DNA of 64,000 nucleotides from JAUSIK01 sp964547875 (GTDB lineage: Archaea > Nanobdellota > Nanobdellia > Pacearchaeales > GW2011-AR1). How positions within the stretch are numbered: position 1 is the stretch's first letter; each line of letters begins with the position of its first letter. The stretch spans positions 1 through 64,000 of the forward strand of contig CAZJPE010000005.1 of the NCBI GenBank assembly GCA_964547875.1, in the 5' to 3' direction. The translations under genes were made by a program, and so were the position numbers. Below, in pieces: positions 1-8,414 of the stretch. Under the pieces are notes generated by a model. The model worked only from the letters and a program-made list of their open reading frames with translations, was not told the DNA's origin and searched no databases.

Positions 1-282
1 ATTTACACAATCTCTGATCTCTTAGGCCACAACCAAGTCACAACCACTCAAATTTACGCCAGGATAAGCGATGTGCAAAGAACCAAGGCAGTTAATCAAG
101 CCTTCAATCATCAATTTGCTCCAAATCCTTATCCCATTCAGTATCAGATGCAGCAAATGCAATCTCAGCAATCACAAGCCCCAGCACCTGCACCCCAAAC
201 AGAAAATGATAAACTTCTGGAAATAAAAAAGCTCGAGCTTGAGATTGAAAAGATTAAGCTTTTGAAGACTAATGCAAATTGA
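1..282 (+). CDS. Tyrosine recombinase/integrase, C-terminal fragment
   Basis: The frame is open from the first base, so only the C-terminus is present. It reads DLLGHNQVTTTQIYARISD near the start, the LGH...T..IYA signature of tyrosine recombinases; the Tyr is the DNA-cleaving nucleophile and the His belongs to the catalytic set. After the catalytic end comes a Q/P-rich linker (residues about 40-65) and a short charged helix ending near 282. The family (XerC/D, phage and plasmid integrases) performs site-specific recombination. Its position beside small DNA-binding genes and a defence island suggests it is the integrase of an integrated element. Host Xer function cannot be excluded because most of the gene is outside the window. 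Confidence 0.85.
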   Translation: MYTISDLLGHNQVTTTQIYARISDVQRTKAVNQAFNHQFAPNPYPIQYQMQQMQSQQSQAPAPAPQTENDKLLEIKKLELEIEKIKLLKTNAN

Positions 283-387
283 CAGAACTCTCCAAAAAAG
301 CAAAATAAAGTCATATTATCTGTTGTTCTTTATTGCTCCGTATTCAAATTCTATAATGCTTTTATAACTTCAATTAATAAAAAATTC

Positions 388-567
388 ATGGGCAAAAACT
401 CGCATCTTCATATCTCCATGGAAACTTCTCTTAAAGAATTTTTGAGAAAGGAATCAGAAAAGAACAGTATGTACATGGCTGAATATTGTAGGCAAAAAAT
501 TAGAGATGAATTCAGATTACAAAAAATAGAAAGATTGCTGTTAGAAATAAAGGAAAAGATGAAATGA
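388..567 (+). CDS. Small ribbon-helix-helix-like protein
   Basis: A 59-residue protein. HLHISM near the N-terminus could form a beta strand, followed by helices around ETSLKEFLRKESEKNS and MYMAEYCRQKIRDEF, the order expected of a ribbon-helix-helix DNA-binding fold; a basic helical tail follows. A TATA-like TTTATAA at 361-367 lies about 25 bases before the ATG, so the transcript is probably leaderless. The stop overlaps the next ATG as ATGA (564-567), so the two genes are probably translated together. The fold assignment is inference from the pattern, not a recognised family match. Confidence 0.5.
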   Translation: MGKNSHLHISMETSLKEFLRKESEKNSMYMAEYCRQKIRDEFRLQKIERLLLEIKEKMK

Positions 568-923
568 AATGTTTCAAATGTGAAAAAGAAACAGATGATC
601 ACTCCAAGTTCTGCAGCCATTGTGGCGAAAAGATAGAAGAAAGATCAAGTGTCGTGCAACTTGAAGATACAGTTAAAATGTGCTCAAAAGTCTGGTACAT
701 CTTAGGATACATGAAAGGAGTAAACAGAGATGATAAAAAATCTTTAGAGGAATTTGAAAAAGCTCTTAGAAATTGTTCTGTAGATATCTGGAGTTGGTAT
801 CAAGAAGTTGTCAATTATTGGAAAGAGTGGGCAATTGAAAATGATGAAAAGGATAAAAAGGCAAATGGATCTAAACGAGTTAGCATTCCAAAAGCTGAAA
901 GAGCTAAGACCCAACAGAAGTAA
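564..923 (+). CDS. Zinc-ribbon protein
   Basis: 119 residues. The N-terminus MKCFKCEKETDDHSKFCSHC has two CxxC pairs (Cys3/6 and Cys17/20), a small zinc ribbon. The rest is helical and charged, with a basic C-terminal end. No known function is recognised. It overlaps the upstream RHH-like gene by ATGA and probably shares its mRNA. Small zinc-ribbon proteins of this kind are common beside integrases in archaeal mobile elements. Confidence 0.65.
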   Translation: MKCFKCEKETDDHSKFCSHCGEKIEERSSVVQLEDTVKMCSKVWYILGYMKGVNRDDKKSLEEFEKALRNCSVDIWSWYQEVVNYWKEWAIENDEKDKKANGSKRVSIPKAERAKTQQK

Positions 924-1074
924 TATTATTTCTTTTCCAAGAATTAAAATGAAAATCTGTACTCAATTTAGTATAAAGAAAGCTCTTTGCTGGAAGCTTC
1001 TTATGGATTTTAAGAAAGAAGGAAGAATCGAGATTGTGAGATTTCATGGGGTGAAAATAAAATCATATTCTTAG
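865..1074 (+). CDS. Small winged-helix-like protein, start uncertain
   Basis: About 69 residues from the ATG at 865; in-frame ATGs at 841 and 844 are alternatives. The C-terminal half, FSIKKALCWKLLMDFKKEGR then IEIVRFHGVKI, looks like a recognition helix followed by the hairpin wing of a winged-helix domain. It overlaps the end of the zinc-ribbon gene in another frame by roughly 60-80 bases. That overlap is large, so either the start is further in or this is the third gene of a coupled cluster. Its stop falls at the stop of the convergent CPBP gene. Confidence 0.45.
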   Translation: MDLNELAFQKLKELRPNRSNIISFPRIKMKICTQFSIKKALCWKLLMDFKKEGRIEIVRFHGVKIKSYS

Positions 1075-1766
1075 AAAAAGGATTTAATTAATACTAACAA
1101 GTTCCACGCATAATGAATAATTAAAGGAGGGATAATGCTATTGCTTCGGATGTATAATAAAACAGCCATTATTCCTAACGCAAGTTGACCATAACCGGCA
1201 TATTCTCCATGCCCAAAAGTAAATAAAAATGCTTGAAAGACAATAAGAGTAATCAAAACAAAATAGCGTGTAAATTTGGAATTATTTTTACCATAAATTA
1301 AGATTACAAAAAATGGTACTAATAAAGACAAAATAGTTATGCCTAATCCCTTCAACGAAAAGCTTCCCAGTAACCCTAAAGTGTTAAGAATAAATGTAGG
1401 AATGATTAAACAAAACGCGAACCAACAAATAATAAAAAAATCTTTTAATATCATTCCCCTTTTTCTTAAATTTAAAAAGTGTTGAAGAATTATTCTTCTA
1501 TAAAGAAACTCTTCAAGCAAGGGTGTTAGAAATAAACTAAAAAGAATAGTGTTAATTAAAGTTTCCTTTTCTAAATCTTGTTGGGGCTTAAAAAACAATA
1601 GAGTAATAAGAAAGTATAGTAAAACAGCAAATAAACCAATCACTGAATAAAATAAAATCTTTCTTTTTGTTGACTTCTCTTTCCTAAGATCAATAAATTT
1701 GTAGAACCAAAATACCAGAATAAAGCTTATCAATAATCCGAAGAATCCGAGTAGATAAGATTTCAT
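1071..1766 (-). CDS. CPBP-family intramembrane metalloprotease
   Basis: 231 residues with about six hydrophobic segments. The family motifs are in order: EEFLYRR (Glu85-Glu86, Arg90), then FTFGH, then HYAWN near the C-terminus. These are the Glu/Glu/Arg, His and His/Asn residues of CPBP (CAAX protease/bacteriocin-processing, Abi) membrane proteases. Family members process prenylated proteins or peptides, and some are linked to immunity. The ATG overlaps the stop of the SEC-C gene by four bases (1763-1766), so the two are co-translated as the last genes of the defence-like island. The substrate is unknown. Confidence 0.85.
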   Translation of the reverse strand: MKSYLLGFFGLLISFILVFWFYKFIDLRKEKSTKRKILFYSVIGLFAVLLYFLITLLFFKPQQDLEKETLINTILFSLFLTPLLEEFLYRRIILQHFLNLRKRGMILKDFFIICWFAFCLIIPTFILNTLGLLGSFSLKGLGITILSLLVPFFVILIYGKNNSKFTRYFVLITLIVFQAFLFTFGHGEYAGYGQLALGIMAVLLYIRSNSIIPPLIIHYAWNLLVLIKSFF

Positions 1767-3052
1767 TTGGCATCTCCTTTTGGATATTCATCATCCGTAA
1801 AACTAGATATCTCCTGATTTTTAAAAATACCCAGGTTTTCCTTTATCTCTTCAGCGATTTTTTCTTCTTTTTCAGTCCATTCAGGAAAATCTAAAAAACA
1901 AAACTCGAAGGAATGTTTAGGTAAAATATCCATCTCCGTAGCAATACCTAACACTTTTTGATTTTCTTTAAAATGCCCCCTTGTCGCAAAACAAATTTCT
2001 GCTAATCTATTTTTTCTGATCTCTCTATCAGGAGTTTTTGCATAGAAAAAACAATAAGTTATTCCTTTTTCAGGGATAGTTCTTCTATAAAAGATATTTT
2101 TCTTGTCCAGATTAGCTTTAGCTTGACCTTCAAAAAAAGTCTTTGCTTTAAACCTTCTTTCAAACCTATTTAGTTTTGCCATCTCTCTAGCAACAACTTC
2201 ATAATTTTTTTCTTTAGATAAATGTGCCTTGTCTATTAAGAAATCCCAAAAATAGCTTATTTTATCTTCTTCCTTCTTTGCTAAGAACTCGGGTTTTTTT
2301 ATTAATCCTTCCCAAAAACCTTCTTGAATAATAATATAACTACCCTCTTCTAATTTCTTAAAGCTTCTTTCATTCATTAAATAATAAGCTAATAGCTCTT
2401 CTTCTCCTCCTGAAAGATCCATTTTTATATCGGATGAAAGGAATCTTTCTTTTTCTTTCAAATAGCCAATAAAATCACTAATTGTATCTAATTCGTTTAG
2501 CAATATTTCTGTGCTTTTTTTATCCAAAATATGAATTGTTTTATCTTTAATCTTTTTAACAAATTCATAAAAATCTTCACCTTCCCCAACAAGTGCAGAA
2601 ATTAGATAAATTTCTTTAATCTTAGTTGGATCAAATTCCTCATCCCCTCTTCTAGGATTTTTAAGAATTATCTTTTCTTTTAGATCAAACAATTTTCTTT
2701 TAGCTCCTAAAAGCTGTCGTAGATTTTTATCAACCTCACTTTGAGTATATCTTCCGTTCTCTTGTCTTTTCAGATCTTTTACTTGCCAGATTATAGCAAT
2801 ATCTCCAAAAACAACTAATAGATCACATAGTTCTTTTCCATCATTCCATTTTGAATTAGGATAACACCAGTCAGTTAAGAAAGATCTTTGAGCCAAATCT
2901 AGAACAAAATTTTCTGCATTTTTCCCCTTTAGTTGAAAATAATGTTTATCAAATTCTGGATTAGTTATTATATTTTCATCTTTATCTAAACAACATTTTT
3001 TATATTTCTTACCACTTCCACAAGGGCATAAATCATTGCGTCCGATTTTCAT
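1763..3052 (-). CDS. SEC-C motif protein with restriction-endonuclease-like domain
   Basis: 429 residues. The N-terminus RNDLCPCGSGKKYKKCCL is a SEC-C zinc motif (Cys9, Cys11, Cys20, Cys21). Residues about 45-110 contain GKELCDLLVVFGD followed by IIWQVKDLK, which fits the D...QxK core of a PD-(D/E)XK nuclease fold. The C-terminal 300 residues are a mixed, unassigned domain. Fusion of a SEC-C motif to a nuclease-like domain in a cluster with other nucleases points to nucleic-acid restriction or repair; this is inference. It overlaps the CPBP gene by four bases and follows the RecB-like gene by about 40. Confidence 0.6.
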   Translation of the reverse strand: MKIGRNDLCPCGSGKKYKKCCLDKDENIITNPEFDKHYFQLKGKNAENFVLDLAQRSFLTDWCYPNSKWNDGKELCDLLVVFGDIAIIWQVKDLKRQENGRYTQSEVDKNLRQLLGAKRKLFDLKEKIILKNPRRGDEEFDPTKIKEIYLISALVGEGEDFYEFVKKIKDKTIHILDKKSTEILLNELDTISDFIGYLKEKERFLSSDIKMDLSGGEEELLAYYLMNERSFKKLEEGSYIIIQEGFWEGLIKKPEFLAKKEEDKISYFWDFLIDKAHLSKEKNYEVVAREMAKLNRFERRFKAKTFFEGQAKANLDKKNIFYRRTIPEKGITYCFFYAKTPDREIRKNRLAEICFATRGHFKENQKVLGIATEMDILPKHSFEFCFLDFPEWTEKEEKIAEEIKENLGIFKNQEISSFTDDEYPKGDAK

Positions 3053-3093
3053 ACAAAAGACAATAAATAGTAATATTTTAAATTATAGCTATT

Positions 3094-3741
3094 CTAAACC
3101 TTCGCACACCACTCACAGCATTTAGCTGGGCAATCTCCATTCAGTAATTCAATAGCTTTCTTCCATATCTTCTCAGCATTGTCAATATCAATCTTTCTTT
3201 TAACGAGCTCTTTCTCAAACACAACATCTCCATTTTCCAGGACATCCTTAGGATAATAAAACAATAAGAAAGCATAATCCTCTGTTTCATATCCATTCTT
3301 TCTTAAAAGAAAATTATAGATATCCAATTGCTTTTGATAGTGATCTGCAGTATCTTCTTTCAAGGCGAACCCCCTGGTCTTATAGTCCAAGACAATTAAC
3401 TTCTTACCCTTCATCAAAACGTTATCAACAGCACCAAATAAGATATTTCCATCTTTATCTTCCCACCTTATACCTTGTAAATTGTTTCTCCATTTCTTCA
3501 GGAGTTCATGATTATCAAACAGCTTCATGCTCTCACAATGCCCATTATTGCAAATCTCCGGAGGAAGAATTCTTTTATCTCTAAATCTATCAAAGTGGAT
3601 CTTAAGAACTTTATCCATCCCGTTCATCAAGCTCCCCATTATTCCTTCTGGTCTCTTCCATACCTTATGTTTATCAAGCCAGAAACATCTGGGGCAATCT
3701 TCAAAAAGAGATAAAGCAGAGGGCGATAGTTTGAATGACAT
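3094..3741 (-). CDS. RecB/Cas4-like PD-(D/E)XK exonuclease
   Basis: 215 residues. FEDCPRCFWL at the N-terminus (Cys16, Cys19) and CPAKCCEWC at the C-terminus supply cysteines of the kind that bind an Fe-S cluster in Cas4/AddB-type nucleases. The core has GAVDNVL followed by KLIVLDYKT (Asp then Asp-x-Lys) and the downstream QLDIYNFLL helix, as in the RecB nuclease family. There are no cas genes or CRISPR repeats in the window, so I call it a stand-alone RecB/Cas4-like nuclease. The start is one base after the stop of the small membrane protein gene. Confidence 0.8.
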   Translation of the reverse strand: MSFKLSPSALSLFEDCPRCFWLDKHKVWKRPEGIMGSLMNGMDKVLKIHFDRFRDKRILPPEICNNGHCESMKLFDNHELLKKWRNNLQGIRWEDKDGNILFGAVDNVLMKGKKLIVLDYKTRGFALKEDTADHYQKQLDIYNFLLRKNGYETEDYAFLLFYYPKDVLENGDVVFEKELVKRKIDIDNAEKIWKKAIELLNGDCPAKCCEWCAKV

Positions 3742-3742
3742 C

Positions 3743-3973
3743 TTAAAAAATACTCCTAAGACTGCCTGTTATAAATGGAAGTAAATATATTAAAAGTTCT
3801 ATTGTTAAGAATAATAAAAGTATTGCGACTATTTGCTCAATTATCTTTAGCTCTCTTTTTAATCCGAAATAAGTAAATAATGGGGTTAAAAGAGCAATTA
3901 TTACTACAATTATTAAGTGATCTGCATATCCGCTGATTACAGATTCTTGAGTTCCAAGATTAGTAAGGTTCAT
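3743..3973 (-). CDS. Small two-helix membrane protein
   Basis: 76 residues with two long hydrophobic stretches (about residues 19-37 and 45-68) joined by a short charged loop, LKRELKIIEQ. The N-terminus is polar and lacks a clear signal cleavage site. No family is recognised. It sits between the restriction nuclease and the RecB-like gene, one base from the latter. In defence operons a small membrane protein can be an effector or anchor; nothing in the sequence decides this. Confidence 0.55.
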   Translation of the reverse strand: MNLTNLGTQESVISGYADHLIIVVIIALLTPLFTYFGLKRELKIIEQIVAILLLFLTIELLIYLLPFITGSLRSIF

Positions 3974-4005
3974 TTTTCATGCTCACATCTTTTTGATTTG
4001 TCATT

Positions 4006-4350
4006 TTAATATTTGGAGATTACTCTAAATCCCATTTTTCTAGCTTTGCACCACTCTTGAGCCGCATCCATTTTTCTTTTAAATGTCGGCAATAAATGTT
4101 TTCCTTTTATTTCAATAAGTTCTTTTGAACCATCATCTTTCTCAATTAAAAAGTCTGGTTTAAATCCCCTTAACTTTCCATCTTCATCCCAATAAGGAAT
4201 GATTATTCCATGATTCTTAGTCCATTTTTTAACAGAGTTATCCTTTTCTAAATCGCTCATTAATTCAAGCTCCCAGCTAGAATCGTAATATTCAAAACTA
4301 TAAGGACTTTTTACAGTCTTATCAAATTCTCCATGCTCACTTGTTGCCAT
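4006..4350 (-). CDS. PD-(D/E)XK restriction nuclease subunit
   Basis: 114 residues from the chosen start. The core FKPDFL (Pro65-Asp66) followed by KELIEIKGK (Glu80, Lys82) is a canonical PD-(D/E)XK site; Glu27/Glu29 could supply the fourth acidic residue, as in TnsA-like nucleases. I chose the ATG at 4348-4350 because GGGAGG lies six bases before it; an in-frame ATG at 4374 has no such site. It overlaps the end of the helicase gene by 14 bases. In classical type III systems the nuclease is the C-terminal domain of Res; here it is a separate polypeptide. Confidence 0.75.
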   Translation of the reverse strand: MATSEHGEFDKTVKSPYSFEYYDSSWELELMSDLEKDNSVKKWTKNHGIIIPYWDEDGKLRGFKPDFLIEKDDGSKELIEIKGKHLLPTFKRKMDAAQEWCKARKMGFRVISKY

Positions 4351-6352
4351 TTTTTCCTCCCAAAATACCATCAATTATTGGTTGGGTAAAATTCTTTCTA
4401 ACTTCTTCTAAGTTATCTAAAACCATTTCAATTTCTGTATCTTTTACTTCAGATAAGTTTTTTTCATTGAACAGCTTCAATTTTATGTGGTCTATAATGA
4501 CATTGTAAAGCTCGCCCTTTCTTAATCCACCATAACCATACTCCAATAAAAGATTTGATGCCATTTCTACTATCTGCTTTTTGAATAAGTCCTCTAACTC
4601 TGCTCTTGAAAGCTTTTTAATATCCTCGCCTTCTTTTACATCAATATCTTCTCCTGAAAGAATCTCCATCCTTCTTTCTTTATCTACATATAATTTTCTC
4701 ATTTGTTCTATTTTGGTTCGACTTATTGTCCATTTATCTTTATCATATTCAATAGAGTCTAATATCTGTTTCCAATTCTTAGAAATTTCTCTCTTAGGAA
4801 TTTTCTTTTGAATGGCTTCAAAATCTATTTTTGTTTCATATTCGGGTGCGGGAATTTCTATAAGATTTTCTGGTCTTTCTAATTTTTGAATTTTTGGAGT
4901 AGCAGGTATATCTTCATCACCCAAAACATCCTCTGTATCAACAGTTCTAACACCACTAGCACCTACTTTTCTCCACAGCCAATCATGTTGTAATTTTGGA
5001 TGGTCAACCACAGCTAATATTTGTCTAGTATCTCCTTCTCTAATTTTTCTCAAACCTCTTCCTATCACTTGTTGCCCATAAACTGGAGAACAAAACTTTC
5101 TTAGTAATAAAATTACAGAAACAGGTGGAACATCCCAACCTTCTCTCAACATCATAACACTAATAACTACTTCAAATGGCGATCCAATTTTTCCCAAACT
5201 CGTAGCTGCAGTTCTTGCAGTCACTGGTTCTCCATCTGCCCCATAAGTTACAATCTCATCAGCCGTATCTTGTGTTACCAATAAAACTTTATCTCTTCCT
5301 AGATTAAAATCGTTACCCAAAACATCTCTTACTCTTTTTCCCTCTTCAATTCCCATAGTAACAATAAAGAAGATTGGCTTGTATCTATCCTTTGCTCTTC
5401 TTTTCTGTTCCTCAAATCTTTTAAGAGCAATAGCTATTTGTTTTTTCATCGGTTCAGTATCCATAATCCATTGGAAAGGTTTAACATTTGACTCTGCTTC
5501 TTTAAATTCCTTGTCCATTTCTGTGACTTTCTTTTTTTCACCAGTAATTTTATTAGTATATGTTAATTCTACAATTCTTGCATCTGGTTGATAAACAACT
5601 ACCGATTTTATAACACCATCATCTAATGCCTGTGCAATGCCATACTCCATAATCATTTCAGAATCTAAAGGTTTTGCATCTGCCCTTTCAGGAGTAGCAG
5701 TAGTGTCCAGTCTAAATTTTGTTTTTGGAGTGAGCATTTTCAAAACAGTTGAATAAATTTCAGCGGGAGTATTATGGGCCTCGTCATTAAATATTGCGAA
5801 ATCTCCTGTTTTATTTAGAAAAAAGTCTAAATTTCTTTTTCCAGAAGTATTTGTTTCATATAATTGATGAATATTTCCTAAAACTATACCTGATTCTATA
5901 ATTCCTTGAGGACTTGCTCCTCCCTCCATTACATGAGCATTTAATTCATTTTCCAAATGCTTAAACTCTGGAGGAAAAAAATCAAATGTTTGAAAAACAG
6001 ATTTTTCTCCATTAACAACTAAAAAATCTCTTTGTAACCTATCTCTAACAATTAAATTAGGAACTAAAATAAGAAATTTATCTAAACCTTGACACATCTT
6101 AAGCCAAGCAACACATCCCCCAATAATTGCAGTCTTTCCACCACCAGTAACAATATTTAACAAAAGATTATTTTTCCCTAGAACTTCGTAAGAATAAATT
6201 ACTCGAAGAATAGCATCTAACTGATGTTTCCATAATTTAACTTGTTTTTTATTATTTGTTAAATGCTCAAGAAATCTTCTTGTGTTATCTGTAACATTAT
6301 GAAAATCGTTTTTCCATAATTCAAATTCTTCTCCAAATTCGGTTAATTTCAT
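4337..6352 (-). CDS. Type III restriction enzyme Res-like helicase subunit
   Basis: 671 residues, superfamily 2 helicase/translocase. Walker A is TGGGKTA (residues 69-75), the DEAH-type box is NDEAHN near residue 190, motif III is TATP, and REGWDVP...QQVIGRGLRKI are motifs V and VI. The closest architecture is the Res/type III restriction ATPase, but the length stops short of a C-terminal nuclease, which is encoded by the next gene. It overlaps the methyltransferase by ATGA (6349-6352) and the nuclease by 14 bases. It would move on DNA and bring the nuclease into position at unmodified sites. Confidence 0.85.
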   Translation of the reverse strand: MKLTEFGEEFELWKNDFHNVTDNTRRFLEHLTNNKKQVKLWKHQLDAILRVIYSYEVLGKNNLLLNIVTGGGKTAIIGGCVAWLKMCQGLDKFLILVPNLIVRDRLQRDFLVVNGEKSVFQTFDFFPPEFKHLENELNAHVMEGGASPQGIIESGIVLGNIHQLYETNTSGKRNLDFFLNKTGDFAIFNDEAHNTPAEIYSTVLKMLTPKTKFRLDTTATPERADAKPLDSEMIMEYGIAQALDDGVIKSVVVYQPDARIVELTYTNKITGEKKKVTEMDKEFKEAESNVKPFQWIMDTEPMKKQIAIALKRFEEQKRRAKDRYKPIFFIVTMGIEEGKRVRDVLGNDFNLGRDKVLLVTQDTADEIVTYGADGEPVTARTAATSLGKIGSPFEVVISVMMLREGWDVPPVSVILLLRKFCSPVYGQQVIGRGLRKIREGDTRQILAVVDHPKLQHDWLWRKVGASGVRTVDTEDVLGDEDIPATPKIQKLERPENLIEIPAPEYETKIDFEAIQKKIPKREISKNWKQILDSIEYDKDKWTISRTKIEQMRKLYVDKERRMEILSGEDIDVKEGEDIKKLSRAELEDLFKKQIVEMASNLLLEYGYGGLRKGELYNVIIDHIKLKLFNEKNLSEVKDTEIEMVLDNLEEVRKNFTQPIIDGILGGKNGNK

Positions 6353-8412
6353 TTTATATCTATCTCCATAACTTCAATTTTTTCTCCACCTTCATCGTCT
6401 TGAACTTTACAAGCAATCTTTTTCTTTCCAGAAGAACTAAATTTATAATCTACTTTTAAAACAGGTTTATTATCTTTCATGCCCAAGAAAGAATATCCTG
6501 GAGTTGAGATAAATCTCTCTCCATTATAGCTGAAATCCCATTGAACATTTATTATTCTTCCAGAAGGATTTAATGAAACTGATTCAGAAACATCAAACTC
6601 ATATTCCAAACTGCTCTTTCTCTTTGATGAAATTCTAACCTCTGGTGGAAGAATGAATTTAAGCAAATTCTTATACTCTGGATGTTTTGAAGTTATATGC
6701 TCTTTAAATTCATTAGATTCAATTGGTATTAACTGCAATTTAACAAAATCTATTGCTACTGCGTGCTGAGCGGCTAATTGTTGGGCGGCATTTCTTGCAC
6801 CAGGAGTAAATCCCCAAGCAATCATAATTCCTTGATGATGACCTCTTCTCTTAACTATGTCTTTTGCAAATTCAATTACTTGCTTTTCTGTGATTGGCTC
6901 TTCTTGTGAAGGACTTCCAATAAAAATAGGAACTGATTGTTTATATCCATGAATTAAACCTTCTGAACTGGATAATCTCCCATTATAAGCAGAAATAATA
7001 AAATTTCTAAAAGTGTCTTCATTCATCTTTACGATTTCTGGAACTTCATAAACTCCCCAGTTAGCAATCATTATGTCTGGAACTCTTCCCAAACTTTGTT
7101 GAATCTCTTTATTGCCTTTTGTTTCTCCATTTTTACCAATAACATCTCTTAAAATTCTATCTCTTGTTACTGATACTGCAATCTTTGATATATCTGATGT
7201 AATCCATCTTCTTCCAAGTTTCTGTGCAACAGTAGCGGTTGTTCCTCCGCCACAAAAGAAATCTGCTACAACATCTCCGGGATTTGAACACGCGTTTATT
7301 ATTCTTTGTAATAGAGCTTCCGGCTTTTGTGTGGGATAACCTATAGCTTCATCACCCGCTGTGGGAGGAATATCATCCCAAAGGTTAGAAATAGACATTC
7401 CCTCATAATCTTTAAGATATTTTCTCCTTTGTAATTTCCCATTTGGGAGAATTACCATATTACCTTTCTGATATTCTTCTTCAAGTCTTTCCTTTTTCAT
7501 TGTCCAACCAGCAATACTCCTATTTTTAAAACCTCTCCATTCATAACACAGATTCGGTCTGGCTCCCAATCCTTGTGGTCTGAATATATGAGCAGAATCA
7601 TCATAATAACGATTACCTTTATCATCTGTTAAATTGAACTTTTCATCAATTTCCGATTCACTTAATTCTCTCAATGTTAATAAAGAGTATTTTTTAGATT
7701 TTGAATATAAAAAAATGGTATCTGTATTTGCTCCAAAACGTCTAGAGGCATATTGCGACGATTTACCCGCACCAAATATTCTTTTCCAAATCATTTCATT
7801 TCTAAAATTCTCATAACCAAAAATCTTATCTAATTCACATTTTATATAATGGCTTGCGTGCCAATCACAATGAACCAAAATAGTACCTGTCGGTTTAAGT
7901 AATCTTTTCATTTCCAACAGTCTTGCATTTAACCAAATAAGATAGCCCGGCATTCCTCCTTCCCAAATATCTGTAAAGCTTCTAACTTCGTTTTGGTCTC
8001 CGAAAACAACATTATAGTTTCTGCCAGAGAAGAAAGGAGGGTCAATGTAAATTAAATCAATAGAATTAGAAGGCAACGCCCTCATAACATGTAGGTTATC
8101 TCCGAATAATAATTGATTTGGCTCTAAATCTCTATGACCAAAAGAAACTCTTTCTACAACTTGAAAAGGAAGAGAAATTTTAGGATAGATTTTTCTATAT
8201 TGCTCTTTTATGTCGCAACCCAATGGAAGTTTATCAACTGGAATATTTCCAAATCTTACGGGCGTTTTAAAGAATTCTGCTTGTTGAGGTATTTCTACAT
8301 TAACTTCTTCTTCTTTCTGCTGAATTACCTTTTCTGCCTCTCTTATAAATTCGGTTACTTTTATATTGGATTGTTTTTTCTTAACCTCTTTATTTGTTTT
8401 TTTCTTGACCAT
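6349..8412 (-). CDS. Type III-like adenine/cytosine-N DNA methyltransferase (Mod)
   Basis: 687 residues. Motif IV is DPPF (residues 124-127) and comes before the AdoMet motif FCGGGTT near residue 395, the beta-class order of type III Mod enzymes. It would methylate an exocyclic amino group to protect self DNA. The last 90 residues (SGRIINVQWDFSYNGE to the end) look like a beta-sandwich resembling a PKD domain, which is unusual for Mod. A Lys-rich leader of about 45 residues comes first. The start is two bases after the regulator's stop, and the end overlaps the helicase by four bases. Confidence 0.88.
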   Translation of the reverse strand: MVKKKTNKEVKKKQSNIKVTEFIREAEKVIQQKEEEVNVEIPQQAEFFKTPVRFGNIPVDKLPLGCDIKEQYRKIYPKISLPFQVVERVSFGHRDLEPNQLLFGDNLHVMRALPSNSIDLIYIDPPFFSGRNYNVVFGDQNEVRSFTDIWEGGMPGYLIWLNARLLEMKRLLKPTGTILVHCDWHASHYIKCELDKIFGYENFRNEMIWKRIFGAGKSSQYASRRFGANTDTIFLYSKSKKYSLLTLRELSESEIDEKFNLTDDKGNRYYDDSAHIFRPQGLGARPNLCYEWRGFKNRSIAGWTMKKERLEEEYQKGNMVILPNGKLQRRKYLKDYEGMSISNLWDDIPPTAGDEAIGYPTQKPEALLQRIINACSNPGDVVADFFCGGGTTATVAQKLGRRWITSDISKIAVSVTRDRILRDVIGKNGETKGNKEIQQSLGRVPDIMIANWGVYEVPEIVKMNEDTFRNFIISAYNGRLSSSEGLIHGYKQSVPIFIGSPSQEEPITEKQVIEFAKDIVKRRGHHQGIMIAWGFTPGARNAAQQLAAQHAVAIDFVKLQLIPIESNEFKEHITSKHPEYKNLLKFILPPEVRISSKRKSSLEYEFDVSESVSLNPSGRIINVQWDFSYNGERFISTPGYSFLGMKDNKPVLKVDYKFSSSGKKKIACKVQDDEGGEKIEVMEIDIK

Positions 8413-8414
8413 AT

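Noticed and set aside
564..923. Frameshift joining the zinc-ribbon gene to the winged-helix-like frame
   Set aside because: Both frames have plausible ends and starts of their own; a coupled overlap explains the region without an error, though it cannot be excluded.
3094..3741. Cas4 of a CRISPR system
   Set aside because: Cysteine pattern and nuclease core fit Cas4-like proteins, but there is no Cas1/Cas2 or repeat array in the window.
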